DNA of 64,000 bases from an uncultured Oceanospirillales bacterium. Its GTDB lineage: Bacteria > Pseudomonadota > Gammaproteobacteria > Xanthomonadales > SZUA-36. Under the pieces are notes generated by a model, which was given only the letters and a program-made list of their open reading frames with translations, did no database searches and was not told the origin of the DNA. The stretch spans positions 186,001 through 250,000 of the forward strand of contig CAJXKA010000004.1 of the NCBI GenBank assembly GCA_913055655.1, read 5' to 3'. Positions 44,903 through 54,852 of the stretch are shown piece by piece (within the stretch, counting starts at the first letter, position 1; every line of letters starts with the position of its first letter). A program made the translations under genes and the position numbers.

Positions 44903-45397
44903 GTGAACAACGGCCTCCAAGCCCTCTGGGCACTGCTCCGGCTCAAGGCCGGGCCCCAGGACCTGCCCTCGTCGTGGACACTGACCGCGCTGGTCATCAT
45001 TGTCTTCATCGGCGAGTCCGTCCTGACGACGCAGGCCCTGGGTAATGAAACCGCCGCCGGGCGCAGCCTGATGGCCATCGGCATCCAGGTGCTGGCCGTG
45101 GTGGCGCTGCTGCGTTTTCACGGTCACCCCGAACGCACCCCGCAGACCCTGCTGGCGCTGTCGGCCACCGGCATCGTCATGGGGCTGCTGACGTTCGTGT
45201 TTGCCATCCAGGCCAGCACCGAGGTGAACCAACCGCTGATGTTCATGGTCTGGTTCTCCATCTTCTGCTGGAGCCTGGCCGTGGACGCCAACATTTACCG
45301 CCATGCGCTCGGCACCACCCTGTCCATCGGCGTGCTGGTCACCGTGCTGCTGATGGCGTTGACCTACGTGATCCTGCATTTCGCCTACAACACATGA
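44903..45397 (+). CDS. Multi-pass membrane protein of unknown function
   Basis: The 164-aa product starts at a GTG and has five hydrophobic segments in a row (about 28-47, 54-72, 82-102, 110-129 and 136-160), with almost no extramembrane sequence. No family is recognised. It ends with an ATGA overlap onto mpl, so it is translated together with the cell-wall recycling ligase and may serve the envelope (inference). Confidence 0.7.
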   Translation: MNNGLQALWALLRLKAGPQDLPSSWTLTALVIIVFIGESVLTTQALGNETAAGRSLMAIGIQVLAVVALLRFHGHPERTPQTLLALSATGIVMGLLTFVFAIQASTEVNQPLMFMVWFSIFCWSLAVDANIYRHALGTTLSIGVLVTVLLMALTYVILHFAYNT

Positions 45398-46758
45398 AAC
45401 ACATCCATATTCTCGGTATCTGCGGCACGTTCATGGGCGGTGTCGCCCTGCTGGCGCGCCGCGCCGGCTTCCGCGTGACCGGCACCGACCAGAACACCTA
45501 TCCGCCAATGAGCACCCTGCTGGAAAAAGAAGGCATCGAGCTCACCGAGGGCTATGAGAACGCGCCCCTGGACCCCGCGCCTGACCTGGTCGTGATCGGC
45601 AACGCGCTGACCCGCGGCAACCCGGCGGTGGAGAAGGTCCTGAACGAGGGCATGAACTACGTCTCCGGCCCCCGCTGGCTGGGCGAGAACTACCTGCGCG
45701 GCAAGACCGTGCTGGCCGTGGCCGGTACCCACGGCAAGACCACCACCTCCAGCATGCTGGCGTGGATCCTGGAAGACGCGGGCCTGGCACCCGGCTTCCT
45801 GATCGGCGGCGTGCCGCGCAATTTCGGCCTGTCGGCGCGCGACGGCGAGAAAGTGTTCGTCGTGGAAGCCGACGAGTACGACACCGCGTTTTTCGACAAG
45901 CGCGCCAAGTTCGTTCACTACCGCCCGCGCGTCGCCATCCTCAACAACCTGGAATACGACCACGCCGACATCTACCCCAACCTGGACGCCATCAAGACCC
46001 AGTTCCATCACCTGGTGCGCACCATCCCGGGCGAGGGCACGCTGGTGGTGAACGGTGAAAGTACCGAACTCGAATCGGTACTGAAAATGGGTTGCTGGAG
46101 CCGGCGCCAGACCTTCTCCACCGGCGACGGCACCGACTGGCAGGTCGAACGCCTGAACCCGGGCGGCACCCGGCTGGCCTTTCATCGCGATGGCGAATTG
46201 ATGGGCGAGGTCGAATGGGATCACTGCGGCGAACACAATGCCATGAACGCCTGCGCCGCCGTGGTTGCCGCCGTGGCCGCCGGCGTCGAACCGGCCGCCG
46301 CCATTGACGCACTGTCACGCTACCAGGGCGTCAAACGTCGCCTGGAACCCATCGGCGATGCCGACGGCATTCACGTCTACGACGATTTCGCCCACCACCC
46401 GACGGCCATCCGCATGACCCTGGAAGGCCTGCGCCGCCGGGTCGGCAACGACCGCATCCTGGTCGCGCTGGAACCGCGCAGCAACACCATGCGCGCCGGC
46501 GTTCACGCCGACCTGCTCGGCCCTTCCCTGATCGCCGCCGACCGAGTCTGGCTGCTGACCTCCGGCGATATCGACTGGGACCCGCAGGTGGCGCTCAAGC
46601 CACTCGAGGGCCGTGGGCGAGTCGTCACCCGTACGGCTGACATGCTGGCGCAGATGCGGGAGTTCGTGAAGCCGGGCGACCACGTCGTCTTCATGAGCAA
46701 CGGTGGCTTCGAGGCGGCGCCGCGGCGCTTTGCCCAAGAACTGGGCGTCGAAAACTGA
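45394..46758 (+). CDS. mpl: UDP-N-acetylmuramate:L-alanyl-gamma-D-glutamyl-meso-diaminopimelate ligase
   Basis: This recycles peptidoglycan tripeptide directly onto UDP-MurNAc. The 454-aa protein starts MKHIHILGICGTFMGGVALL; the P-loop is VAGTHGKTTTSSML, and VFVVEADEYDTAFFDKR is diagnostic of Mpl against MurC. YDDFAHHPTAIRMTL follows in the C-terminal domain. It implies meso-DAP peptidoglycan and muropeptide recycling. Confidence 0.97.
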   Translation: MKHIHILGICGTFMGGVALLARRAGFRVTGTDQNTYPPMSTLLEKEGIELTEGYENAPLDPAPDLVVIGNALTRGNPAVEKVLNEGMNYVSGPRWLGENYLRGKTVLAVAGTHGKTTTSSMLAWILEDAGLAPGFLIGGVPRNFGLSARDGEKVFVVEADEYDTAFFDKRAKFVHYRPRVAILNNLEYDHADIYPNLDAIKTQFHHLVRTIPGEGTLVVNGESTELESVLKMGCWSRRQTFSTGDGTDWQVERLNPGGTRLAFHRDGELMGEVEWDHCGEHNAMNACAAVVAAVAAGVEPAAAIDALSRYQGVKRRLEPIGDADGIHVYDDFAHHPTAIRMTLEGLRRRVGNDRILVALEPRSNTMRAGVHADLLGPSLIAADRVWLLTSGDIDWDPQVALKPLEGRGRVVTRTADMLAQMREFVKPGDHVVFMSNGGFEAAPRRFAQELGVEN

Positions 46759-46863
46759 TCGCGGCCGCCGAACGCCTTTACATCCGTTTAAGTGCGATTT
46801 GACCGGGTCTGAATACTATTCGGCCTAAACTCGGCATGAACGTTCTCGGCCGGAAAGCACCAC

Positions 46864-48513
46864 TTGAAATCCAGATCACCGGGCAAGCAACCTGCGGGTT
46901 TCTCCGCCGTCACCGTCATCCTCGTGTCGGCGGGATTCCTGACCCTGTTCGCCAACCTGTCTTTTTTCCGCCACCTGCTGGCGACATTCGGCTGGTCGCG
47001 CCACACGGCGCCCGGCCTGGTGTCGTCCGCCATCGTGTTGCTGTGCGCAACCGCGTTGTTGTTGCTGGCGGTACCGGGGCGACGCCTGCTGAAGGCTGTC
47101 TTGTCGGCGCTCTTCCTGGTCGCCGCGACCTCGGCTTACTTCATGGACACCTACGGCGTCATCATCGACCACGGGATGCTGACCAACGCGCTGATGACCG
47201 ACGCCGCGGAGGTCCGTGACCTGCTGACACCGCGGTTTTTCGCGTACATCCTGGTGCTGGGGCTGATACCGACAGCCGTACTGCTACGGATCCGGATCCG
47301 CCGAACATCCGTACGCCGACAGCTGGGCGCGCGACTGCTGACGGGCAGCGTGATGGGTGTGCTGGCGGTAACGCTGGTCGTCGGGTCGGGCGGTTTTTTC
47401 GCCACCCTGGTGCGCGAGCACAAACCGTTGCGCTACTACGCCAACCCGCTGACGCCGATCTATTCAACGGTCCGCCTGGTCTCCGCAAACACCAAGGCGC
47501 CACCGGGTGAACTTCGCCAGGTCGCCACGGATGCCCACATTCCCGAGCATCCGGACCGCGAACTGGTGGTGCTGGTCGTCGGTGAAACCGCCCGGGCGGA
47601 TCGGTTTTCATTGAACGGTTACCGCCGTGAAACCAACCCGGAACTCGAGACCCACGACGTCATCAGCTTCCGCAATGTCACGGCGTGCGGAACGTCGACC
47701 GCCGTTTCCGTGCCCTGCATGTTCGCCGTCGAAACGGGGGCGGATTTTGACCTCGACGAGGCCGACCGGAGTGAAAATGTCCTGGACGTTCTCGTCCGGG
47801 CCGGGGTCAACGTCATCTGGCGCGACAACAACTCCGATTCCAAGGGCGTGGCAAAGCGCATTCCCGAGCAGAACTTCCGCACCCCGGAAACGAATACCGT
47901 GTGCGACGAAGAATGCCGTGACATCGGAATGCTGGCTGGACTGCAGGCGTACATTGACAGCCGCGAAGACGGTGACATCCTGATCGTGCTGCACCAGATG
48001 GGCAGCCACGGCCCCGCCTACTACAAGCGCTACCCGGCGGAGTGGTCGAACTTCGTTCCGGAATGCCGTGATTCACAGCTCGCGGTGTGTAGCGCCGCAG
48101 AGCTGTCCAACGCCTATGACAATACCATTCGCTACACCGATCATTTTCTCGGCAGGGTCATCGACCTGCTGGGCGCCAATGACGACGAATTTGAAACGGT
48201 CATGATGTACATCGGCGATCACGGTGAATCACTCGGCGAAAACAATGTTTACCTGCACGGCCTCCCGAACTGGCTGGCGCCGGAAACCCAGACCCAGGTG
48301 CCGATGATTTTCTGGATGGGAAGCAGTTACGACGACGCAGATCCCACGGCGCTGGCGCGCCTGCGTGACCGGCCACTGTCACATGACAACCTGTTTCACA
48401 CGCTGCTGGGTGTATTCGAAGTCAGGTCGAAGGTCTACGATGGTTCGAAGGACATCCTGCAGCTATCCCGGGAGCTGGCGCCCGAGGCCGGCGCGCGTCG
48501 ATCCAGCGCCTGA
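46864..48513 (+). CDS. Phosphoethanolamine transferase (EptA-like)
   Basis: This inner-membrane enzyme would transfer phosphoethanolamine from phosphatidylethanolamine, typically to lipid A. The N-terminal third has about five membrane helices; the soluble domain has VVGETARADRFSLNGYRR, the nucleophile threonine in ACGTSTAVSVPCMF, VLHQMGSHGPAYYKRYP and IGDHGESLGENNVYLHG. That covers the full metal site. The start is a TTG at 46864 with GGAAAG seven bases upstream (549 aa). Such enzymes can lower polymyxin binding; whether this one does is unknown. Confidence 0.9.
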   Translation: MKSRSPGKQPAGFSAVTVILVSAGFLTLFANLSFFRHLLATFGWSRHTAPGLVSSAIVLLCATALLLLAVPGRRLLKAVLSALFLVAATSAYFMDTYGVIIDHGMLTNALMTDAAEVRDLLTPRFFAYILVLGLIPTAVLLRIRIRRTSVRRQLGARLLTGSVMGVLAVTLVVGSGGFFATLVREHKPLRYYANPLTPIYSTVRLVSANTKAPPGELRQVATDAHIPEHPDRELVVLVVGETARADRFSLNGYRRETNPELETHDVISFRNVTACGTSTAVSVPCMFAVETGADFDLDEADRSENVLDVLVRAGVNVIWRDNNSDSKGVAKRIPEQNFRTPETNTVCDEECRDIGMLAGLQAYIDSREDGDILIVLHQMGSHGPAYYKRYPAEWSNFVPECRDSQLAVCSAAELSNAYDNTIRYTDHFLGRVIDLLGANDDEFETVMMYIGDHGESLGENNVYLHGLPNWLAPETQTQVPMIFWMGSSYDDADPTALARLRDRPLSHDNLFHTLLGVFEVRSKVYDGSKDILQLSRELAPEAGARRSSA

Positions 48514-48519
48514 CGACAC

Positions 48520-50502
48520 CTATTTCGATCGCACGAGCCACAGGTCCTGCCGGACCTGGCGAAACCGCCAATCCCCGGACAGGGTACTCTGCAGTCGTTC
48601 AATATCACGGGGTTCGGGCAAGCCGGCCTTCCAGTAGCTGAACAGCCACAGGCGCTTGACCAGGTCCTCGCGGTGAAACTGCCCCAGCCAGACGGTGTCG
48701 CCGCCCGGTTCAAGGTCGGCGCCGGAGTCCCAGAGCCGCAGCACCAGTTGCTGGTCATCGGCCCTGACCGGCAGCCTCAGCACCAGCGTTTCACGGTGAC
48801 CCAGGTAGTTTTTGCCCGTCAGCGGCAGGGTGCTCTTGTTGGCCTCGGGGTTCAGCGCGCGCAGGAACCAGCGCCAGTCGTCGGCCTCGGCATACTGCCA
48901 GCCGGCCGCCTCCAGTGGCGCCACCAGTTCCTCGAGGTCACCCACCAGCTGGAAGTTGAACCGGCGTGACGCCATCGACCGGGAACGGGTGCGGTCGATC
49001 GGCAATTCGGCCCATTCTTCATCCCACCAACCGCTATTCGACAGGGTCATTTCCGGCAGTGTGACCCGGACCGATTCCAGGCCGGGCGCCAGGTTCTGCT
49101 GCACCTGCCACGCCAGGGTCAGCACCAGCGTGCCGTAAAAAATGGCGGCGACCACGCCGCCCTGGAAATGCCGCTTCGCCCGGGCGCGATACGCCATGCC
49201 GACGATCGCGGTCCACGCGAGCCCCAGGACAAAACCGGCCAGCGCGCCGCTCAGCCAGTCGAGGCCGAGGTATACGCGCGCGAACAGCAGCAGCGTCAGC
49301 AACACGGTGGCGGCGAGATAGGGCCATTTGCGGTGCTGGCGCTTCAGTTCCTTGGCCACCATGACCGAGAAGAAGCCCAGCACCACGGTGGCCAGCGTCA
49401 GGTGCGCGCTGGGGATATAGACGTGCTCGTTCTCCACCGCCTGGATCATCGGCGTGGCGCGCAATGACAGGGCCATCAGGGCCTGCAGCACCAGGCCGCC
49501 GGCCATGGCCACCAGCCAGTGCGCCGCCGCGTCGATGCGCTGCGCGCCCATCAGCCACAGCAGCGTGGCCACCGAGGTCGGCAACAGCACCCACCAGCGC
49601 GACAGCTGGCTGATACCCACCATGAACGGGTCGGTGATGTCGTTGCGAAGCGTCTGCGCCCAGCCCATGACGGCCAGGTCGCGAGCGCCGGGTTCCGGCC
49701 CGAACGGCGCCAGGAACATCAGCAGCACGAAGCCCCACAGGGCGACCACCAGCAGCAGGCCGAGCATGCTCACGGACAGCACCTCGGGTTGTGACGGGTC
49801 AAGAATGGGCCCGGCGATCCGGCCCAGCACCGGGTGCCGCCGCGACCAGCGAATGGCACGGCGCAGCCAGCGCGCCGAGTACACGGCGGAAATTTCGTAC
49901 AGCATGCGGAACAGCCACAGCGCCAGCCACACGATGCCGACGGCCAGGGCCAGCACCAGCGCGAGCCGGCCGGCGTAGTCGGACGCCACTTCCAGCGAGG
50001 CGCCGAACACCATGCCGGGCACCAGGTAGGCCGGCGTCCACAACACGCAGGCCGGGATGCTGACCGCCGCGAAGCGCCGCGCCGACATGCCCATCATGCC
50101 CGCCGTGGCCGGCACCACCGGGCGCAAAGGCCCGATGAAGCGGCCGATGACGACGCTCTTCGCGCCATGCTTCCGGAAAAACTCGCCCGCGCGGAGCAGC
50201 ATGCCAGGGTACCGGCTGAACGGCCACATGGTCTTCAGCCGCTGCTGGTACCGATAGCCGACCCAGTAACTGACCAGGTCACCGGCGATGGCGCCCAGCG
50301 TACCCCCCACCCAGATGGGCAACATGCCGGTCACGCCCAGCCCGACCATCGCGCCAACGCCGAAGAGAATGAAAATGCCGGGCAACAGGAAACCGATGAT
50401 CACCAGGGACTCGAGAAACGCCAGCACGAAGATCGCGAAGCCCGCCCATCCGGGATTCGCGGTGATCCAGTCCAGCAATGCCTGTATCCAGCCTGATTCC
50501 AA
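48520..50502 (-). CDS. DedA / PAP2 / LssY-C three-domain membrane protein
   Basis: The 660-aa protein fuses a DedA/SNARE-associated domain (residues about 1-200, with FLLPGIFILFGVG and GRFIGPLRPVVPATAGMM), a PAP2 phosphatase-like membrane domain (about 240-460) and an LssY C-terminal domain (about 480-660). In the PAP2 part PSAHLTLATV replaces PSGH, and the SRxxxxxHxxxD motif reads ARVYLGLDWLSGALAG, with the catalytic His and Asp replaced by Asp and Gly. The phosphatase is therefore probably inactive. DedA proteins act in lipid-carrier flipping and membrane homeostasis. Confidence 0.88.
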   Translation of the reverse strand: MESGWIQALLDWITANPGWAGFAIFVLAFLESLVIIGFLLPGIFILFGVGAMVGLGVTGMLPIWVGGTLGAIAGDLVSYWVGYRYQQRLKTMWPFSRYPGMLLRAGEFFRKHGAKSVVIGRFIGPLRPVVPATAGMMGMSARRFAAVSIPACVLWTPAYLVPGMVFGASLEVASDYAGRLALVLALAVGIVWLALWLFRMLYEISAVYSARWLRRAIRWSRRHPVLGRIAGPILDPSQPEVLSVSMLGLLLVVALWGFVLLMFLAPFGPEPGARDLAVMGWAQTLRNDITDPFMVGISQLSRWWVLLPTSVATLLWLMGAQRIDAAAHWLVAMAGGLVLQALMALSLRATPMIQAVENEHVYIPSAHLTLATVVLGFFSVMVAKELKRQHRKWPYLAATVLLTLLLFARVYLGLDWLSGALAGFVLGLAWTAIVGMAYRARAKRHFQGGVVAAIFYGTLVLTLAWQVQQNLAPGLESVRVTLPEMTLSNSGWWDEEWAELPIDRTRSRSMASRRFNFQLVGDLEELVAPLEAAGWQYAEADDWRWFLRALNPEANKSTLPLTGKNYLGHRETLVLRLPVRADDQQLVLRLWDSGADLEPGGDTVWLGQFHREDLVKRLWLFSYWKAGLPEPRDIERLQSTLSGDWRFRQVRQDLWLVRSK

Positions 50503-50613
50503 GTGACAGACCGGGCCGGGCCCGGTGGGTCAGCGGCGCCACGCGCCGGGTCGGTTATGATACGTCAGCACCCGCGCAATGGCCCGCGGGAAAACGGCTG
50601 GAGACCCATCGGC

Positions 50614-51435
<822 letters not shown>

Positions 51436-51450
51436 ATGGTCTGCACCGGA

Positions 51451-51661
51451 GGCGGGAAGGGGCAGTTGCCCGGGTGTCCGTGCTTCGTGTCCGGGGCTTC
51501 GCCCCGATACCCGCGTTACGGCGCCCGCTACCGGGCCGGCCCGGCGCGCCGTCCTGGCGCGGCGGGCCTTGATCCGCCATCCATGGCGGATCACCCCGGT
51601 TTCGTGCACCTGCACTCGGCCACTCGCTTTAAGGACACCCGGCCAACCACCCCTTCCCGCC
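51451..51661. repeat. Large palindromic element B
   Basis: Arms of 29 nt at 51451-51479 and 51633-51661 are complementary at 26 positions; the left includes GGGGCAGTTG, the right CCAACCACCCC. Inside are CGGGGC/GCCCCG (51492-51506), the self-complementary CCGGGCCGGCCCGG (51531-51544) and a perfect 10-bp stem GATCCGCCAT/ATGGCGGATC with a CC loop (51571-51592). Arms and central hairpin resemble element A at 31.2 kb, including the same GCAGTTG mismatch. The element begins 15 bp after the SDR stop codon. Confidence 0.85.
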
Positions 51662-51721
51662 GCGTGTAGCCAGCCTGGGTCCAAGCTGGGAAACAGGCGC
51701 ACCCAACAATCGCGGGCCTGG

Positions 51722-51954
51722 TAGCGTTCCGGTAGCCGGTGGGGGTGTGGGCTTTCGGGCGGGCTTGAGAGCCGCCGGTGTGAGCCGTGCGAACCAGGTC
51801 AACCGGGCAGGACGCCCGGTTGAGCCCCGAGGGTCAGGATGACCCTTCGGGGCGACCTGGCCGAGCGCGGTTCGCGCCGGGAACGCCGGCAAAGCCGGCG
51901 CGGCGAACCGCCCGCCCGAAAGCCCACACCCCCACCGGCAAGCGCGACACGCTA
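51722..51954. repeat. Large palindromic element C with three-way junction
   Basis: Perfectly complementary 29-nt arms lie at 51735-51763 and 51911-51939, with TAGCGT/ACGCTA outside them. Inside, CCAGGTC (51794-51800) pairs with GACCTGG (51854-51860) and encloses two hairpins: AACCGGGC/GCCCGGTT (51801-51821), and CCCCGA-GGGTCA paired with TGACCC-T-TCGGGG (51825-51852). A further stem GCGGTTCGC/GCGAACCGC (51867-51875 with 51903-51911, sharing one base with the arm) holds CGCCGGC/GCCGGCG. It ends exactly at the hemL stop. No T run and no coding potential are seen. Confidence 0.85.
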
Positions 51955-53238
51955 TCAGCCAAAGCCCGCGAGTACGTCCGCCGCTGCGCCAATTGTCTCC
52001 CGGATGTCATCTTCAGTGTGCGCCGAAGACACGAACCCGGCCTCGAACGCCGAGGGCGCCAGGTAGACGCCGGCATCCAGCAGGCCGTGGAAGAAGGCCT
52101 TGAAGCGGTCGATATCGCAGGCCATGACTTCGTCGAATGAGGTGACCTCGGTGGCCTCGGTGAAAAACAGGCCGAACATGCCGCCGACCTGGCTGAAGGC
52201 CATGGGTGCGCCGGCCGACCGGGCCGCGTCACGCAGGCCATCGACCAGCATCGTGGTTTTGGCCTTCAGTTCCTCGTAGAAGCCGGGGCGCGAGATCAGG
52301 TCCAGGTTCGCCAGGCCGGCGGCCATCGCCACCGGGTTTCCGGACAGCGTGCCGGCCTGGTAGACCGGCCCGGTAGGCGCGATTTGCTCCATGTATTCGC
52401 GCTTGCCGCCGAAAGCGCCCACCGGCATGCCGCCGCCGATCACCTTGCCGAAGGTCGACAGGTCCGGGACCACGTCGTACAGCGCCTGCGCGCCGCCCAG
52501 TGCCACGCGGAAGCCGGTCATCACCTCGTCGAAGATCAACAGCACGCCGTGCTCGTCGCACAGTCGCCTTAACGCCTGCAGGTAGCCGTCCGCCGGCGGA
52601 ATGCAGTTCATGTTCCCGGCAACCGGTTCGACGATGATCGCGGCCACTTCGCCGCTGTTTGCCTCCAGGCACTGGCGTACGGCCTCGGCGTCGTTGAACG
52701 GCAGGGTCAGGGTCAGGTCGGCAAGGACCGTGGGCACACCCGGGGACGTCGGCACGCCCAGGGTCAGCGCGCCACTGCCGGCCTTCACCAGGAAGGAGTC
52801 GGCGTGGCCGTGGTAACAGCCTTCAAACTTGATGATGCGGTCACGGCCGGTGGCCGCGCGCGCCAGGCGGATGGCGCTCATCGTGGCCTCGGTGCCGGAG
52901 TTCACCATGCGCACCATGTCCATGGCCGGCACCAGTTCGCACAGCCGCTCGGCCATGGTGACCTCGCCGGGCGCCGGCGCGCCGAAGCTGAGCCCGCGCG
53001 CGGCGGCCTGTGTCACCGCCGCCAGGATGTCCGGGTGGGCGTGGCCGGCGATCATTGGCCCCCATGAGCCAACGTAGTCGATGTAGCCACGGCCGGAAAC
53101 GTCATAGATGCGTGCACCTTCCGCGCGTTCGATAAACAGCGGCTCACCACCGACGCCGTTGAACGCGCGCACCGGTGAATTGACCCCGCCGGGGATGTGG
53201 ACGCGGGCCCGCGCCAGGAGTTCTGCATTGGTCGTCAT
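51955..53238 (-). CDS. hemL: Glutamate-1-semialdehyde 2,1-aminomutase
   Basis: This makes 5-aminolevulinate for haem by the C5 pathway, using PLP. ATG at 53238 with GGAG nine bases upstream gives 427 aa. [37 protein letters not shown] and IIFEPVAGN-like [12 protein letters not shown] are family motifs; the PLP lysine is in [18 protein letters not shown]. It diverges from rubredoxin 97 bp away, a neighbour also found in other gammaproteobacteria. Confidence 0.97.
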   Translation of the reverse strand: MTTNAELLARARVHIPGGVNSPVRAFNGVGGEPLFIERAEGARIYDVSGRGYIDYVGSWGPMIAGHAHPDILAAVTQAAARGLSFGAPAPGEVTMAERLCELVPAMDMVRMVNSGTEATMSAIRLARAATGRDRIIKFEGCYHGHADSFLVKAGSGALTLGVPTSPGVPTVLADLTLTLPFNDAEAVRQCLEANSGEVAAIIVEPVAGNMNCIPPADGYLQALRRLCDEHGVLLIFDEVMTGFRVALGGAQALYDVVPDLSTFGKVIGGGMPVGAFGGKREYMEQIAPTGPVYQAGTLSGNPVAMAAGLANLDLISRPGFYEELKAKTTMLVDGLRDAARSAGAPMAFSQVGGMFGLFFTEATEVTSFDEVMACDIDRFKAFFHGLLDAGVYLAPSAFEAGFVSSAHTEDDIRETIGAAADVLAGFG

Positions 53239-53335
53239 GGGCGACATTCTCCGGCCTGTCGCAACGCGCCGCAACTGGCGTTGGGTTTCACGGCCGGGCG
53301 TGGCAAACTACGCCCCTTTTTCGGACGGCGAAACC

Positions 53336-53515
53336 ATGGCGGACAACGACTACAAGGTCTGGATGTGCATCATCTGCGGCTGGATCTACGACGAGCAGAA
53401 AGGCGCACCCGAAGAGGGCCTGGCGCCGGGCACCCGCTGGGAAGACGTCCCCGAGTTCTGGCTCTGCCCCGACTGCGGCGCCGGCAAGGAAGACTTCGAG
53501 ATGGTCGAGATCTGA
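53336..53515 (+). CDS. Rubredoxin
   Basis: This 59-aa one-iron electron carrier uses two Cys pairs, CIICG near residue 11 and CPDCG near residue 44, to bind Fe(Cys)4. [20 protein letters not shown] and the aromatic WEDVPEFW are typical. Partners may be alkane hydroxylases or oxygen-detoxifying enzymes; none is next to it. Confidence 0.95.
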   Translation: MADNDYKVWMCIICGWIYDEQKGAPEEGLAPGTRWEDVPEFWLCPDCGAGKEDFEMVEI

Positions 53516-53542
53516 AAAGCCACCCCGCGCGCGGGAGATTGA

Positions 53543-54304
53543 TCAACCCTCGGCGTATATCACTTCAGTTGAGACCTGGCCTGACGGCCCAAGCAACAAT
53601 CCACGGCAGGCCGGGCCGCGCGGATCCAGCGTGAACTTCTCCATGCCCGGTAGCGAATTGGCCGCAGTCGAAGGGCCCGCCAGGGCATTGACTTGACCTG
53701 TCTCCAGCTCCAGCGCCTGGTGCACATGCCCCCAGCACACCGCGCGACACCGTGAACCCTCCAACGCAGACCAGAACCGCTCCGGCGACTGCAGCGGGTA
53801 GCGATCAATCCAGGGACTGCCCACCGGCAGCGGCTGGTGGTGCAGGGCGACCAGCGCGTGATCAGGCGCGGGGCCAGAACCGGGATTAACCGCGGCCGCC
53901 AGCGCGTCCAGCTGGTCATCATCCAGGTGCCCGTCGATCTTTCGCCGCCGCGCGCTGTTCAGCAACACCAGCCGCCAATCGCCAACATCGTGCACCAGCG
54001 GCGCGTCGACGGATGACAACGGAAAGTGCTGCGCCAGCACTTCGGCTTCATCATGGTTGCCGGGTACGGCCAGCATGGGCACGCCGAACTCACCCAGGCG
54101 CGCCGCCAGCCAGGCGGTTGCTTCATCACTGCCATCCTCGGCCAGGTCGCCGGTCAGCAGCAGCAGGTCAGGTGACCAGGTCCGGGCCGCGGGAAGAAGT
54201 TTTTCGAACTCGGCGCGGGCGTTCAGCCCACGATACGGCGTGTCCGCCGCGGCGGAAACGTGGCAGTCGGTGATCTGCAGCACGCGCAACGTATTGTCAG
54301 GCAT
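53543..54304 (-). CDS. Metallophosphoesterase, CpdA/Icc-like 3',5'-cyclic nucleotide phosphodiesterase
   Basis: This is a cytoplasmic class III phosphodiesterase candidate. From the ATG at 54304 it has 253 aa with the ordered metal motifs ITDCHVS, LTGDLAEDG, VPGNHDE, VALHHQPLPVG and CWGHVHQ. The motif set and length fit CpdA, which degrades cAMP; no cyclase is present in the window to confirm a role. A TTG three codons upstream is also possible. Confidence 0.82.
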   Translation of the reverse strand: MPDNTLRVLQITDCHVSAAADTPYRGLNARAEFEKLLPAARTWSPDLLLLTGDLAEDGSDEATAWLAARLGEFGVPMLAVPGNHDEAEVLAQHFPLSSVDAPLVHDVGDWRLVLLNSARRRKIDGHLDDDQLDALAAAVNPGSGPAPDHALVALHHQPLPVGSPWIDRYPLQSPERFWSALEGSRCRAVCWGHVHQALELETGQVNALAGPSTAANSLPGMEKFTLDPRGPACRGLLLGPSGQVSTEVIYAEG

Positions 54305-54346
54305 GGTCTTCAAACGGGCTCATGGGTCAACGCGTGGGCCGGACAC

Positions 54347-54375
54347 AAAAAAGCGGGCGCCAGGCCCGCTTTTTC
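54347..54375 (-). terminator. Terminator after yegP
   Basis: AAAAGCGGGC and GCCCGCTTTT pair around a loop of about five bases (GCCAG). A-runs and T-runs flank both sides, so it can act in either direction; it separates yegP from the cpdA-like gene. Confidence 0.85.
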
Positions 54376-54393
54376 GGTCGTGTCGCGGGCCGT

Positions 54394-54723
54394 TCAGGCT
54401 TCGACCACCGTGGCGTCCGGGGCGTTGGCCGCAACGGACTTCATGCCGTTGGAACAACCGCTGGCGGACTTGTACATCTGGCTCTTGCCGATGGCCTGGC
54501 CATTGGCTGCCTTGAGCACGAAGTAGGTGCGCCCGTCCTTGGCGGTCTTGCATTCGAAGCGGTTCGGGTCCTGGGAGTTCTTGCGTACGGACTCGATACC
54601 GTTCGCGCAGGATTTGCGCGTCTTGTAGCGTTCACTCTGAAGAATGGTCTGGCCGTTGGAAGCCTTCAGGACGAAGAATTCCTGACCGTCTTTGCTCTTG
54701 CCGCATACGAATTTACCAGCCAA
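54394..54723 (-). CDS. YegP-family protein (DUF1508, two repeats)
   Basis: The 109-aa protein has two copies of a roughly 50-residue beta-beta-alpha unit: GKFVCGKSKDGQEFFVLKAS with SCANGIESVRKNS, and RFECKTAKDGRTYFVLKAA with GCSNGMKSVAANA. The start is read as TTG at 54723 because GAGGAGG lies nine bases upstream and the resulting length equals E. coli YegP; an ATG at 54777 would add 18 basic residues without support. Function of the family is not established. Confidence 0.85.
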   Translation of the reverse strand: MAGKFVCGKSKDGQEFFVLKASNGQTILQSERYKTRKSCANGIESVRKNSQDPNRFECKTAKDGRTYFVLKAANGQAIGKSQMYKSASGCSNGMKSVAANAPDATVVEA

Positions 54724-54852
54724 TGTCAGTTTCCTCCTCTGCTGACGTTTAACGAGCCCACCGAGGAAACCGGCCATGCCGAACCTCGTTCGGGAATTCG
54801 TGAATCGAGTCTACATGATACATCCGGGCATTGCAGTTGCGAGCCGTTGATT

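Noticed and set aside
46788-46806. PmrA box upstream of the EptA-like gene (TTTAAG-N5-TTTGAC)
   Set aside because: The second half-site matches only 4 of 6 positions of HTTAAK, too weak to call in a single sequence.
51440-51710. Open frames through elements B and C as small genes
   Set aside because: They arise from GC-rich palindromes, have no ribosome site, and their translations are Arg/Pro/Gly-rich without family features.
51451-51939. Elements B and C as integron attC sites
   Set aside because: Inverted arms are present, but no GTTRRRY core at the expected ends, no cassette array and no integrase; the arms are also too long and too perfect for attC.
54724-54777. Upstream ATG extension of yegP
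   Set aside because: It adds 18 residues not seen in the family, whereas the TTG has a strong GAGGAGG site.
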